In this document: piece after piece, positions 55,435 to 64,000 of the stretch | Numbering within the stretch: position 1 is the first letter of the stretch | How the letters are laid out: the number at the start of each line of letters is the position of its first letter | DNA from: Meconema thalassinum | Taxonomy: Eukaryota; Arthropoda; Insecta; Orthoptera; Tettigoniidae | Assembly (NCBI GenBank): GCA_946902985.2 | Contig: OX336397.1 | Location: 190,158,813 to 190,222,812, forward strand | Direction: 5' to 3' | DNA: 64,000 nt | Notes under the pieces: generated by a model | Seen by the model: only the letters and a program-made list of their open reading frames with translations | Database searches by the model: none | What the model was told of the DNA's origin: nothing | Position numbers and translations under genes: made by a program

Positions 55435-57143
55435 AGTGCTAGATTACCCATTAGGCCCGACTACGCCCAGGCCTAGGGCCCCCAAAAAATTAAGAATTGT
55501 TCTGCGGAGAGCTCGTTTTCAAAATTGAAATGGATCAAAAGTGCGCAAAGAAGTATCATGACACAAGAACTATTAGACATGCTAAGTTTAAATGTATATC
55601 GAGTCAGATGTTCTGGGGGAAATTGATTTAGATGACATCGTAGAAGATTTCATTGACCGAAAAAACAGAAAAAAAAGTTGATTACATTTTACAGAAGTAA
55701 AACAAGTAGTTCTGTGAAGAACTATACAGCCTATTTTCATATATCCTACTTATGTTAACTGCCACTATTAAAATACAAAATTTCAGTTTGATTGCTGCAA
55801 TAGATTCGTAGATATTGAGAACCGACTAAATATTTCGGATGGTCGCCATGTTGGATTTTATATATGTAGGTCCTAGAGTTATGTACTGTTACATGAAGAT
55901 TATTGTGTACGTGTAGCATTCAAATTTCAATCGCATGATTAGGACACAAGAAGTAACAAGGAGATTTTAAAATTTCGCACAGCAGCAATCTTGTGGTTAT
56001 GGAAACAATTGAAATAAATTAGATGCCAGTGGATTAACATTCGTAAAAATATTTATTGTACCAAATTTCACTGCACTCGGATGGTTAAATTGCGAGAAAC
56101 GTCCATGTGAATATTTATACTTCGCGTCGCCGTCATGTTGGATTTATGATCACCAGGTTATTTAAAGTCCTATAGGTGAACTTAAGTTCATAGTCCCTAT
56201 GAACATAAAAAATCAGTTTGATTGCTATAAGAGATTCATAGATATTCAGAGCCGTCTAAATATTTCGGATGGTCGCCACGTTGAATTGTTAAATGTATAG
56301 GCCATAGAGTCATGTACCATTAAAGGAAAATTATTGCGTAGGTTCATTATTCAAACTTTCACTTCAATCGCATGATTACGACACAAGAAATAAAAACTTA
56401 ATTTTAAAATTCGCACAGTCGCCATCTTGAGGTTATGTAAACAATTGAACTAAGTTAGATACCAGAGCATTACTATGTGTATAAACATTTCCCGTACCAG
56501 ATTTCATTGAGTTTGGAACATTAAATCGCGAGTAAAGTCTATTTAAAATTTTCAAAATCGCTTGTCGCCATGTTCGTTTTGTAGTTAACCGGTTTTTGAA
56601 AGTCTTATAGGTGAACTTCCAGTAGTGTCCTTTATCTCCGTACAAAATTTCAGGGTGATACTGCTAATAGTTTCAGAGATATAGAATGCCGGTGAAATAT
56701 TTCGCACATCCGCCATCTTGTGGTTATGTAAACAATTGAACGAAGTTAGATGTCGGTGCATTACAATGGGTATAAAAATATACAGTACCAAGTTTTATTG
56801 CGTTTGGATGGTTAAATCGCGAGAAACGTCTATTTAAATGTCGCAAATTCGCGTGGCCGCCATGTTGGTTTTGTAGTAACCAGGTTTTCAAAAGTCACAT
56901 AGGTGAACTTGTAGTAAGTTAGTTCCCTTTATCTCCGTAATAAATTCCAGGGTGATATCGGGAATAGTTTCGGAGATATTGAATGCTGGTGAAATATTTC
57001 GCACAGCTGCCATGTTGGATTGGTGAGAAGTAACAAAATTTGAAGGGCACGGTCGGGGTCGCCCGGAATAGTGCTATGAACTAACCGAGTTTCATTGAAA
57101 TCGCTCCAGCCGTTTAGAATTTATTAGGGACACACACACACAC

Positions 57144-57178
<35 letters not shown>

Positions 57179-57492
57179 GGACAAAAGGTGATCTCATAAG
57201 CCTATTTTTTTCAAAATTTTAAAATAGGCTAAAAATAGTATGATTTGTTAAATTGTTCATCAAATCATCTGAAATGTTTTCAAATAACGATGATAGTTTC
57301 AATTGAAATGTATGTATATATGTAGGCCTATATATGATACAAAAAGCGTATTATTCATCTTGAGAAAAAAAAAACCTCTTGTATATACTTTAATAATTGT
57401 ACAGGTGCTAAAAATAAAAATTAATTGATCAAAATAAAGGGGCCCCAAAAATCTGAGGAACTTGGGCCCCATTTTACCCTAATCCGGCACTG
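55435..57492 (+). mobile_element. internally deleted hAT element, 8-bp TSD
   Basis: Left end CAGTGCTAGATTACCC and right end (reverse complement) CAGTGCCGGATTAGGG begin with the hAT-like CAGTG and share GATTA; GTAATGGT at 55427-55434 and 57493-57500 is an exact 8-bp TSD, the hAT size. Inside, 55560-55681 encodes only the last transposase residues: LLDMLSLN and, after a shift, IESDVLGEIDLDDIVEDFID, the usual C-terminal ending of hAT transposases. The rest of the gene is deleted. The 146-bp-unit element at 55699-57236 occupies most of the remainder. Confidence 0.85.
55699..57236 (+). repeat. 1538-bp element of nine ~146-bp units, copy 1
   Basis: Begins AAAACAAGTAGTTCTGTGAA with AGTTC/GAACT hairpin arms and AGCCTATTTTC (55727). 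It ends after (AC)n with a hairpin AGCCTATTTTTTTCAAAATT..AAAATAGGCT (to 57230). The unit motif (G/T)CCGCCAT(G/C)TTG or a mutated form lies at 55847, 55987, 56134, 56277, 56423, 56569, 56714, 56861 and 57011 (position of CAT). Three unit types alternate (A-B-C-A-B-C-B-C-A), each also carrying a TTTCA.TG.-type block. No coding frame. Same length and order as 62449-63986. Confidence 0.9.
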
Positions 57493-57499
57493 GTAATGG

Positions 57500-58110
57500 T
57501 CAGAAAAAATATCTGGAGATGATATAGTAATAGATATTATTATTGATCTGGTTCCTCTACCCTCCCATGTTGTATCCTTTTGCTTCGAGAATGAGTTTGC
57601 TGCAGATAAACCCATACTAGCACAGAAGTCCAATAAACATTTTCCATTGGCGTTCACTTCCCTATCCTCACCCCACTTACCCATTACCATCTCATACCGT
57701 ACCCCACAGTTCTATTTTCTATCCTAGCAATTATATCCCCCATCAGCACTTATTGTTAACTCTCACTACCACATCTCTCAATGCCTCATAACATCCGTCT
57801 GCCCCTTCACATGGAGCATACATTGAAACAATCCTGGCATTTCCTAATCTATCCACATTAATCGTTCATTTACATACCACACAGCAACTATGTTACGCTC
57901 CAAGGTTTTCTTGACATACAGCCTTACTCAATACTTTACTCTGCCTCGTTTCACACCTGACAGGTACACCTTGTAATCTCCTACTTCCTCCTCACTAGCT
58001 CCCCTTATCTGAACTTCACTAATCCCTAGAACATCAAATCTAATTCTATTTGCTAACTCAGCTATTCTACTTTCTTCCATAACCACACTCAATATTAATT
58101 GTACCACATC
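57500..58110 (-). pseudogene. LINE endonuclease-domain fragment
   Basis: On the minus strand: ESRIAELANRIRFDVLGISE, VGDYKVYLSGVKRGRV, YVNERLMWID, GDYNC-like remnant, VRYEMVMGKWGEDREVNANG and LLDFCASMGLSAANSFSKQK with DTTWEGRG. These are landmarks of LINE AP endonucleases. Stops and shifts are frequent, and there is no RT here. Confidence 0.75.
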
Positions 58111-58315
58111 GAATACCAGTTCGATTGCCTGTTCGTTTCCAAGGAGTCCCTGATCTGTCAGATGGGAGTGGGACTCCACCACTCCCATAGGTCCGAGGTT
58201 AGAACATGACATTTTCAGCAGGTTTAGGAAGTCCAAGTGAAGCAGGTTGCTAGGCTTACTTACACATGTCCCAACGAGTTGGGTAGTCCTAGCCACCTGA
58301 AGCTCTACCCACAAT

Positions 58316-58440
58316 GCGCTGTCGGTAGTTGGTAGTGGGCAGCCGGTAGACTGTAATTGAAGGCTGACCCGTGCTCTCTTATGGCGTCATTCACAATGTG
58401 AAGTTGCTTGTCGGTAGTAGATAGTTGACTATCGACAGCG
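58316..58440. repeat. imperfect inverted repeat upstream of the MADF gene
   Basis: CGCTGTCGGTAGTTGGTAG at about 58317 and, inverted, TAGTTGACTATCGACAGCG at about 58421 pair with a few mismatches around an ~85-bp centre. Related GTCGGTAGTAGATAG and GTAGTCTGCTGTCG pieces lie in between. It could be a small MITE or an end of a Harbinger-type element. Confidence 0.45.
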
Positions 58441-58483
58441 TGTAGTCTGCTGTCGCCTATTTTATCTTTGACTGCCAGCTACA

Positions 58484-58621
58484 TATTTAAGAGCCAATCA
58501 GAAAAGATCACAAGCTGACGTCACTTTGTCGTTTCCCGCTCGTCTTGCTGTGTGGTTGTGACTTCTGCGTTCTTCGCGTTATATTGTATAACATAATATA
58601 AATAATAAATATAAAAATACG
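58484..58621 (+). promoter_or_regulatory. candidate promoter of the MADF gene
   Basis: TATTTAA at 58484-58490, an inverted-independent CCAAT at 58494-58498 and a perfect CRE palindrome TGACGTCA at 58516-58523 lie within 140 bp upstream of the ATG at 58622. These are motif matches only; the transcription start is unknown. Confidence 0.4.
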
Positions 58622-58781
58622 ATGATGACGACTGAATGTGCTGACATTGGGATGGAGGAGATTTTTATTGATCTTGTGAGGGAACGTCGTTGGCTGTACG
58701 ACATGAGCGAGCCGAAATATAAAGATAACCTTTTCAAGGACCAGACGTGGAGGCTCATTGCCGATGCTATGGGCTGGAAAG
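58622..58781 (+). CDS. MADF-domain protein, exon 1
   Basis: First coding exon of a protein with a MADF domain, a Myb/SANT-like DNA-binding fold common in insect transcription factors. ATG at 58622 (a second ATG follows directly) opens 53 codons with IFIDLVRERRWLYDMSEPKY and LFKDQTWRLIADAMGWK, the first half of the domain (helix 1, W-L-Y-D, then W..IA). The exon ends at AAAG|GTATGA, phase 1. It joins in frame to 60709. MADF proteins also occur as accessory proteins of PIF/Harbinger transposons, so a transposon origin is possible. Against that, three exons keep perfect phase and no TIR pair was proven. Confidence 0.85.
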
Positions 58782-59810
58782 GTATGATCATTTATCATTT
58801 ATATAATAATAACTTTCATTATTTAATTAATAAAAACCCTAGTCACTAGCATGTAACATTAATAATAATATTTAAAGTTATTTGATGTTGGGGATTTCCT
58901 ACCAAGAGAGTCTTAAATTTGGCGGCATTTTTACTATATAATCATTAAATAATTACACACATTGTGTACTCAAGAAACAAGTCATGTATTGAAATAAGAC
59001 CATTATATTACGGTGGTACACTGTTGAGTACCGTTTTGCAAACAAGGTTCTAGAAGTAAAAACTTCCTGGAACTAGCTTTCATGAATTTCCTTGTTGAGA
59101 GCCAAGAAGGAAATTTATAGGATTAATAAAGCAATAATAATCAGACTAGGTATGTAGCCTACACTGCCCTTGTGCTGCTATAATAACGAGCTGTTGAAGA
59201 CCATAGACCATAGGCTCTATCACGTCATACGGAGCAGCAAAGTATTCATTGCAATCATTTACCCTACGCTTGTACCTACCAGATATTAATTGCATTAATA
59301 GTTGCACGTGCTAGGGAAAATCTGCAGTTGAAATAAACTAACTGCACTTTTGCTGGATTAAACTTGTGATAGCAATGTTATTAATGTTATAGGCTGTGGT
59401 CAATACACGCACTGCTAGGAGGACAGTGTTGATGCAGAGAACACTATGATTGGGTAGGCTTTATATTATTGGAGGCTAAGCTCCGAAATAGTTCAACACT
59501 GAATCTAGCAATCGCCTCTAGGATTACCTCTGCGTCTCTTTACCTTCTACAGTACTGCCGAGCTCATTAACCCCTTGGGTGTGATTGTACCCACCTCCTG
59601 GCGTATAAGGTCCTCGCATGCAAACGATTTACGATTGCCTAGGTAGTCGCTTGAACACCTGAAACCCATTGCAAGTCACGTTGTTGTTACTTCGTTTTGG
59701 GTGACTGGGATATCAAGGTCATTAGCCGCATCCCAAGTCAGCCAGGAGTGAGCTGCTGTCGTAGAGTGAGGATCACCTGTCTTTGGACGATCCGACACAG
59801 AATGTCTGCT

Positions 59811-60194
59811 AGAAATAATATCGTATGGCCTCCGGTGCCGGGTGTAAGCTTTGTTATTTGACACCCAGAGGACAGCTTGCATCTCGAATTTTGTTGTTCC
59901 TTGAAGCACTATGAAAGTCAAGGAGGTTAGATATTGAAGCTCGTTGACACTACAGCGCTTTCTAGTAGAGAAATGAGGAACTTGGTGTTGGCGGAAAATT
60001 CCGAGATTAATTTTGCCATTATGAACACGGCCTACTGAATTCAAATGGGTTCTTTAACATGCCAACATCGTATGACATGCGTATCATGATTTTCGCCGCC
60101 TTTCAAAACTCACTTACCACGGCCAGGAGCGAACCTGCAAGCTTGGGGGGGTTAGTAATCCAACACGATAACCACTCGCCCACTATGGCAAGAT
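59811..60194 (-). repeat. SINE family 1 in MADF intron 1, 8-bp TSD
   Basis: Reverse complement copy: the 3' end TATCGTATGGCCTCCGGTGC at 59819 and the head start CCACTATGGCAAG ending near 60192. TGTCTGCT at 59803-59810 and 60195-60202 is a probable TSD. It lies inside the first intron (58782-60708) of the MADF gene. Confidence 0.82.
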
Positions 60195-60708
60195 TGTCTG
60201 CTGATGGCTCCTCCATACTACTGTGGACACATCGCTTCGGTTGACAGTCAAGACGGTTTGCAACTGCTATTTGTCTTAGACCTTCCTAAGCGAAGCGTGC
60301 CCGGTTTAACATATATGGATCACCTATACATGTTGACGTTCACTGAATGCGACAAAGCCGGGACGTGATAGCCGAAAATGGTGAAATCGATTGGTCGCTG
60401 GAATGTTAACGGTACATTATGCAAGAAAATGAATGGCAGCTTAGGAGGCTCAAAACAAGGCTATATATTTATTGTCCGTACTATTCATCATTATGCAAAA
60501 CTTTTCTTGCTGTGTATATATTACCTTGAATGCCGCAAAATTATCACTTTCTTTGTGTAATGTGTTGGAAAATATATTTACCTATATTTGTAGTAAAAAT
60601 CTTTAAATGCTACATTAGCAACTAGAGAATCAACTTGCCCAATATTTAAGGTTTGTGTTTACCTTTTGAACGCTATTAATTAATTCAAACTATACCTATG
60701 AATTTCAG

Positions 60709-60892
60709 ATAATGAGAATACACGTGAGACGGCCACTGATTTCGGCAAGAGGATGTGGAAGAGGCTGAGAGATAACTTTTGGCGTATAAATAAAAGAAAG
60801 CCTACCGGTTCCGGGTCCACTGATGGGCGCAAGTGGCCCTTATATGATAAGCTGCTGTTCCTCTCGGTAACCAGAGGGAACAACTCTAGACC
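60709..60892 (+). CDS. MADF-domain protein, exon 2
   Basis: Acceptor AATTTCAG (ends 60708). Two bases complete the split codon, then ENTRETATDFGKRMWKRLRD, NFWRINKRKP, GSTDGRKWPLYDKLLFLSVT and RGNNSRP follow: the second half of the MADF domain (W..LRD.F.R, then W..Y..L.FL). No stop. Donor ACC|GTGAGT after 60892, phase 2. An unrelated minus-strand frame (60680-60961) overlaps and is chance. Confidence 0.85.
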
Positions 60893-61020
60893 GTGAGTAT
60901 TTCCCATATTGTAGAATGAAGTAGAACATTTTAAATTTGAATTTATAATAATTTCTATCATACTTTATCCTCAATGGCTACAGACTTCATTTAACAATGT
61001 ATACATTGTTTTTTATACAG

Positions 61021-61162
61021 GACATTTTCGAACTTTGGCAGGGTCGGTGAACCCCAACCGCAGGTGTCATGGAACTGTGATTTCTTAAACGCCCCGAATG
61101 ATGTAGGGTCCGCTCCTCCATCACAAGCCTTTGTGGGTGAATACGCAGAGGAACTTGAAGTG
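61021..61162 (+). CDS. MADF-domain protein, exon 3
   Basis: Acceptor TTTTTTATACAG (ends 61020). One base completes the codon, then 47 codons with TFSNFGRVGEPQPQVSWNCD and GSAPPSQAFVGEYAEELEV, a low-complexity linker as usually follows a MADF domain. It ends at GTG|GTAAGC, phase 0. Reading through the donor would meet TAG at 61188-61190, so this could also be the last exon. No BESS motif is seen in the window; if the donor is used, later exons lie beyond 61163 and probably past the window end. Confidence 0.75.
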
Positions 61163-61529
61163 GTAAGCTTTATTTTAAGGTTGGAGAATTAGAATAAATA
61201 GAGCATGTCTTTAACAAATAACATATGTTTTGTATGTAGTTTTGGAAAATGTATTTATTCAATAATTAACACTGTAGCATTGGCAAATACATGAAATTCT
61301 AAAAAAAAGCATAAACAAGAGACTCGTCCAAATCATAACAAAAAAATTCAGAAGAAAGTCTGTAAAACTCTGAAGAAAACTCAGGAGATGGTAAACGGAA
61401 CAATACTTAGAAGGGATATCAATTTTTGGTACATTTTTTTAACAGACAGTTATACGAACATTATCTAAAAGCAGCTAAAAGTTTAACCTAGCTAGGTTGG
61501 GAACATTTTCAACAGAAAATTAAAGTAAA
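61163..61529. other. AT-rich, no gene recognised
   Basis: Probable intron or 3' flank of the MADF gene. Nothing recognised. Confidence 0.45.
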
Positions 61530-62110
61530 ATGGGGAACACAACATCCAATCAACAATCTAACCAAACTATCCATAATTTTCAAGGTTCTATAATTAATTT
61601 TTAAAAAATTGATCTCACACCACAAGAAAAATCAATCTTAGAAAAAAGGCCCAAACACAATAATTGGACACAAGAATTTAATGAACCGACAATTTCCAAC
61701 ACAATAGCTGACGTTGAACTAGCAATCGTCTCACTACCCCGAGAAGAAAAAAATGCTATCAGATTTGAAAATTGTCAGAACATCGAGAGTATAAAAAAAG
61801 GACAGAAAACGTTAATAAAATAGAAAACAACAAATCACAAAATCAAAACATAAGATTAAAAAGACAATAACATAATTGTTACTAAAACACATAAAAGCAA
61901 CTCAATAGCGTTAATAGATAAAGATCAACAGATAGAAAACCCCGGAAAACTCTTAAATTGCCCACAATTCAAAAAAATAACAAAACAACATCCAAAAGAG
62001 CTTAAACGAACTTATAAAAATATTAACATACTATTTGATGAAACAATCAAGTTAACCCACAGCCAGAGCTCTACCTAAAATGCATAAACTAGGAAACCCA
62101 TTTACAGTGT
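61530..62110 (+). pseudogene. Penelope-like element, N-terminal RT region remnant
   Basis: Penelope-like elements encode an RT with a GIY-YIG endonuclease. At 61608-61823 the frame reads IDLTPQEKSILEKRPKHN, then ADVELAIVSLPREEKNAIRF, the typical region before the Penelope RT. At about 61870-62080 it gives NNIIVTKTHKSNSIALIDKD, PGKLLNCPQFKKITKQHPKE and ILFDETIKLTHSQ, and in a shifted frame RALPKMHKLGNP (about 62063-62100), the LPK.HK.GNP motif that opens the polymerase domain. The rest of RT and the GIY-YIG part are absent. Confidence 0.7.
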
Positions 62111-62155
62111 GCTGTTATTATGTAGATCTGTCTCTTTGACGGCCGTAGGTCTACG

Positions 62156-62330
62156 CTGGCTGCGTGGCAGGATCGAATCTTGACGCAGTCGTCTGGAATT
62201 CGAGGGTGCGCAAATGCGAGGAAGCCGTGTCAGTATATTTACTTGCACGTTATAGATCCCCTTCGGGGAAAAATTCCGGCATCCTGGGGCCTAAGCCGCA
62301 GTAGTTAAAAGGGACGTGAAACAAATAACA

Positions 62331-62379
<49 letters not shown>

Positions 62380-62382
62380 CAG
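62156..62382 (+). repeat. SINE family 2, head partly deleted
   Basis: CTGGCTGCGTGGC is joined directly to AGGATCGAATCTTGACGCAG, so most of the tRNA-like middle is missing. The body (TTTGAGGGTG-like block, ATAGATCCCCTTCGGGGAAA, CAGTAGTTAAAAGGGACGTG) and a long (ATT)n tail at about 62332-62380 remain. It matches 28236-28457 in reverse. Confidence 0.78.
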
Positions 62383-62448
62383 TAGGTCTAGGCCTTAACA
62401 TGACGACCATTGGTGCATTTACCTTAATAAAACGAAAAACATAATCTC

Positions 62449-63986
62449 AAAACAAGTAGTTCCGTGAAGAACTATACAGCCTATTTTCATATATCCTACT
62501 TATGTTAATTGCCACTATTTAACATACACAATTTCAGTTTGATTGCTGTAATAGATTCGTAGATATTGAGAACCGACTAAATATTTCGGATGGTCGGCAT
62601 GTTGGATTTTATATATGAAGGTCCTAGAGTTATGTACTGTTACATGCAGATTATGTGAACGTGTAGTATTGAAACTTCAATCGCATAATTAGGACACAAG
62701 AGAAAACAAGGAGATTAAAAATTTTTTCACAGCTGCCATCTTGAGGTTATGGAAACAATTGAAATAAATTAGATGCCAGTGGATTAACATTCGGATAAAG
62801 ATTTACTGTACCAAGTTTCACTGCACGCGGATGGTTAAATTGCGAGAAACGTCCATGTGAATATTTATAATTCGTGTCACCGCCATGTTGGATTTGTGAT
62901 CACCAGGTTATTTAAAGTCCTATAGGTGAACTTAAGTTCATAGCCCCTATGAACATTAAAAAATGCAGTTTGATTGCTAAAATAGATTCGTAGATATTCA
63001 GTATCGTCTAAATATTTCGGATGGTCGCCATGTTGGATTGTTAAATGTATAGGCCATAGAGTCATGTACCATTAAAGGAAAATTATTGCGTAGGTTCATT
63101 ATTCAAACTTTCACTTCGATCGCATGACTACATCACAAGAAATAAAAACTTAATTTTAAAATTCGCACTGCCGCCATCTTGAGGTTATGTAAACAATTGA
63201 ACTAAATTAGATACCAGTGGATTACAATGTGTATAAATATTTCCTGTACCAGGTTTCAGTGCGCTTGGAACATTAAATCGCGAGAAAGGTCTATTTAAAA
63301 TGTTCAAATTCGCTTGGCCGCCATGTTCGTTTTGTAGTTAACCGGGTTTTGAAAATCTTATAGATGGACTTCCAGTAGTGCCCTTTATCTCAGTACAAAA
63401 TTTTAGGGAGATACCGCTAATAGTTTCAGAGATATAGAATGCCGGTGAAATATTTCGCAAATCCGCCATCTTGTGATTATATAAACAATTGAACGACGTT
63501 AGATGTCGGTGCATTACAATGTATATAAACATATACTGTACCAAGTTCCATTGTGTTTGGTTGGTCAAATCGCGAGAAACGTCTATTTAAAAGTCGCGAA
63601 TTCGCTTGGCCGCCATGTTGGTTTTGTAGTTACCAGTTTTTCAAAAGTCACATAGGTGAACTTCTAGTAGTTCCCTTTATCACTGTAATAAATTCCAGGG
63701 TGATATCTGTAATAGTTTCGGAGATATTGAATGCTGGTGAAATATTTCGCACAGCCGCCATGTTGGATTGGTGAGTCGTAACAAAATTTGAAGGGCACGG
63801 TCAAGGTCGCCGGGAATAGTGCTATGAACTTTCCGAGTTTCATTGAAATCGCTCCTGCCGCTTAGATTTTATTAGGGGGGGACACACACACGAATCACAC
63901 ACACACACACACACACGCGCACACACACACGGACAAAAGGTGATCTCATAAGCCTATTTTTTCAAAATTGAAAATAGGCTAAAAAT
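62449..63986 (+). repeat. 1538-bp element of nine ~146-bp units, copy 2
   Basis: Same boundaries and length as copy 1: AAAACAAGTAGTTCCGTGAA start, AGCCTATTTTC at 62479, (AC)n near 63880-63930, and terminal hairpin AGCCTATTTTTTCAAAATTG/AAAATAGGCT ending 63980. The CAT of the unit motif lies at 62598, 62737, 62884, 63029, 63175, 63322, 63467, 63614 and 63759: steps of 139, 147, 145, 146, 147, 145, 147 and 145 bp. Intact GCCGCCAT(G/C)TTG cores occur at 63175, 63322, 63614 and 63759. Confidence 0.92.
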
Positions 63987-64000
63987 TGGAAAATGGTGTC

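Noticed and set aside
57421..57690. 89-codon frame as an independent gene
   Set aside because: Its start overlaps LINE endonuclease residues and its end reads into the hAT terminal repeat.
59676..60044. Open frame with the NSVGRVHNGKINLGIFRQ pattern, also at 5531, 37279 and 53499
   Set aside because: These frames are all inside SINE family 1 copies, some broken, and simply reflect copies of the same non-coding repeat.
55699..63986. Segmental duplication explaining both 1538-bp copies
   Set aside because: Flanks differ completely (hAT element versus SINE and Penelope remnant) and homology stops at the same ends.
62449..63986. Helitron identity of the 146-bp-unit element
   Set aside because: There is a terminal hairpin, but no 5' TC/3' CTRR ends and the hairpin is AT-rich; not enough to assign it.

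Overview
The window is from a large, transposon-crowded animal nuclear genome, most likely an insect. Introns with GT/AG borders, a serpin terminal exon, a MADF-domain gene, P-element, piggyBac, hAT, Penelope and Helitron remnants, at least four tRNA-derived SINE families and many non-LTR retrotransposons all point that way. A polyneopteran (orthopteroid) source is my guess from the repeat style only. There is no bacterial-type operon, CRISPR array, rRNA gene or convincing functional tRNA gene.

Layout. 1-8.9 kb: mostly unrecognised AT-rich DNA with one young 5'-truncated LINE (3714-4299), SINE pieces and a partly tandem dispersed repeat (6.2-7.6 kb). 9-12.9 kb: a stack of nested insertions inside a minus-strand LINE, four of them with good target-site duplications (TSDs). 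13-17.9 kb: LINE 3' ends, a 1.4 kb element built of ~146-bp units, and a SINE with a LINE in its tail. 18.4-19.0 kb: last exon of a serpin gene (+). 19.1-24.1 kb: piggyBac-like remnant whose right end received a nearly intact 4.3 kb CR1/L2-like LINE. 24.2-28.5 kb: SINEs and a full-length 3.5 kb RTE-like LINE (-). 28.6-31.9 kb: decayed THAP/P-element transposon with 17-bp terminal inverted repeats (TIRs) inside another dispersed repeat. 32.7-35.6 kb: a TIR transposon with a decayed DDE-like transposase gene, inserted into another 146-bp-unit element. 36.8-38 kb: SINEs and a LINE fragment. 38.0-49.0 kb: an 11 kb satellite of ~43 monomers of 253 bp. 49.4-55.2 kb: LINE ends, a Helitron helicase remnant and SINEs. 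55.4-57.5 kb: internally deleted hAT element carrying a 1538-bp copy of the 146-bp-unit element. 58.4-61.2 kb: a MADF-domain gene (+), three exons joined in frame. 61.5-64 kb: Penelope-like remnant, SINE, and a second 1538-bp copy of the 146-bp-unit element.

Only two loci look like host genes, the serpin exon and the MADF gene; both are on the plus strand and both are incomplete here. Everything else that codes is transposon derived and nearly all is broken. The most unusual structures are (1) a family of elements made of eight or nine diverged units spaced 144-147 bp apart, most carrying a YY1/Pho-like GCCGCCAT core and bounded by AGCCTATTTT hairpins, and (2) a satellite whose monomers carry a dyad, a TATA box and an initiator with textbook core-promoter spacing.
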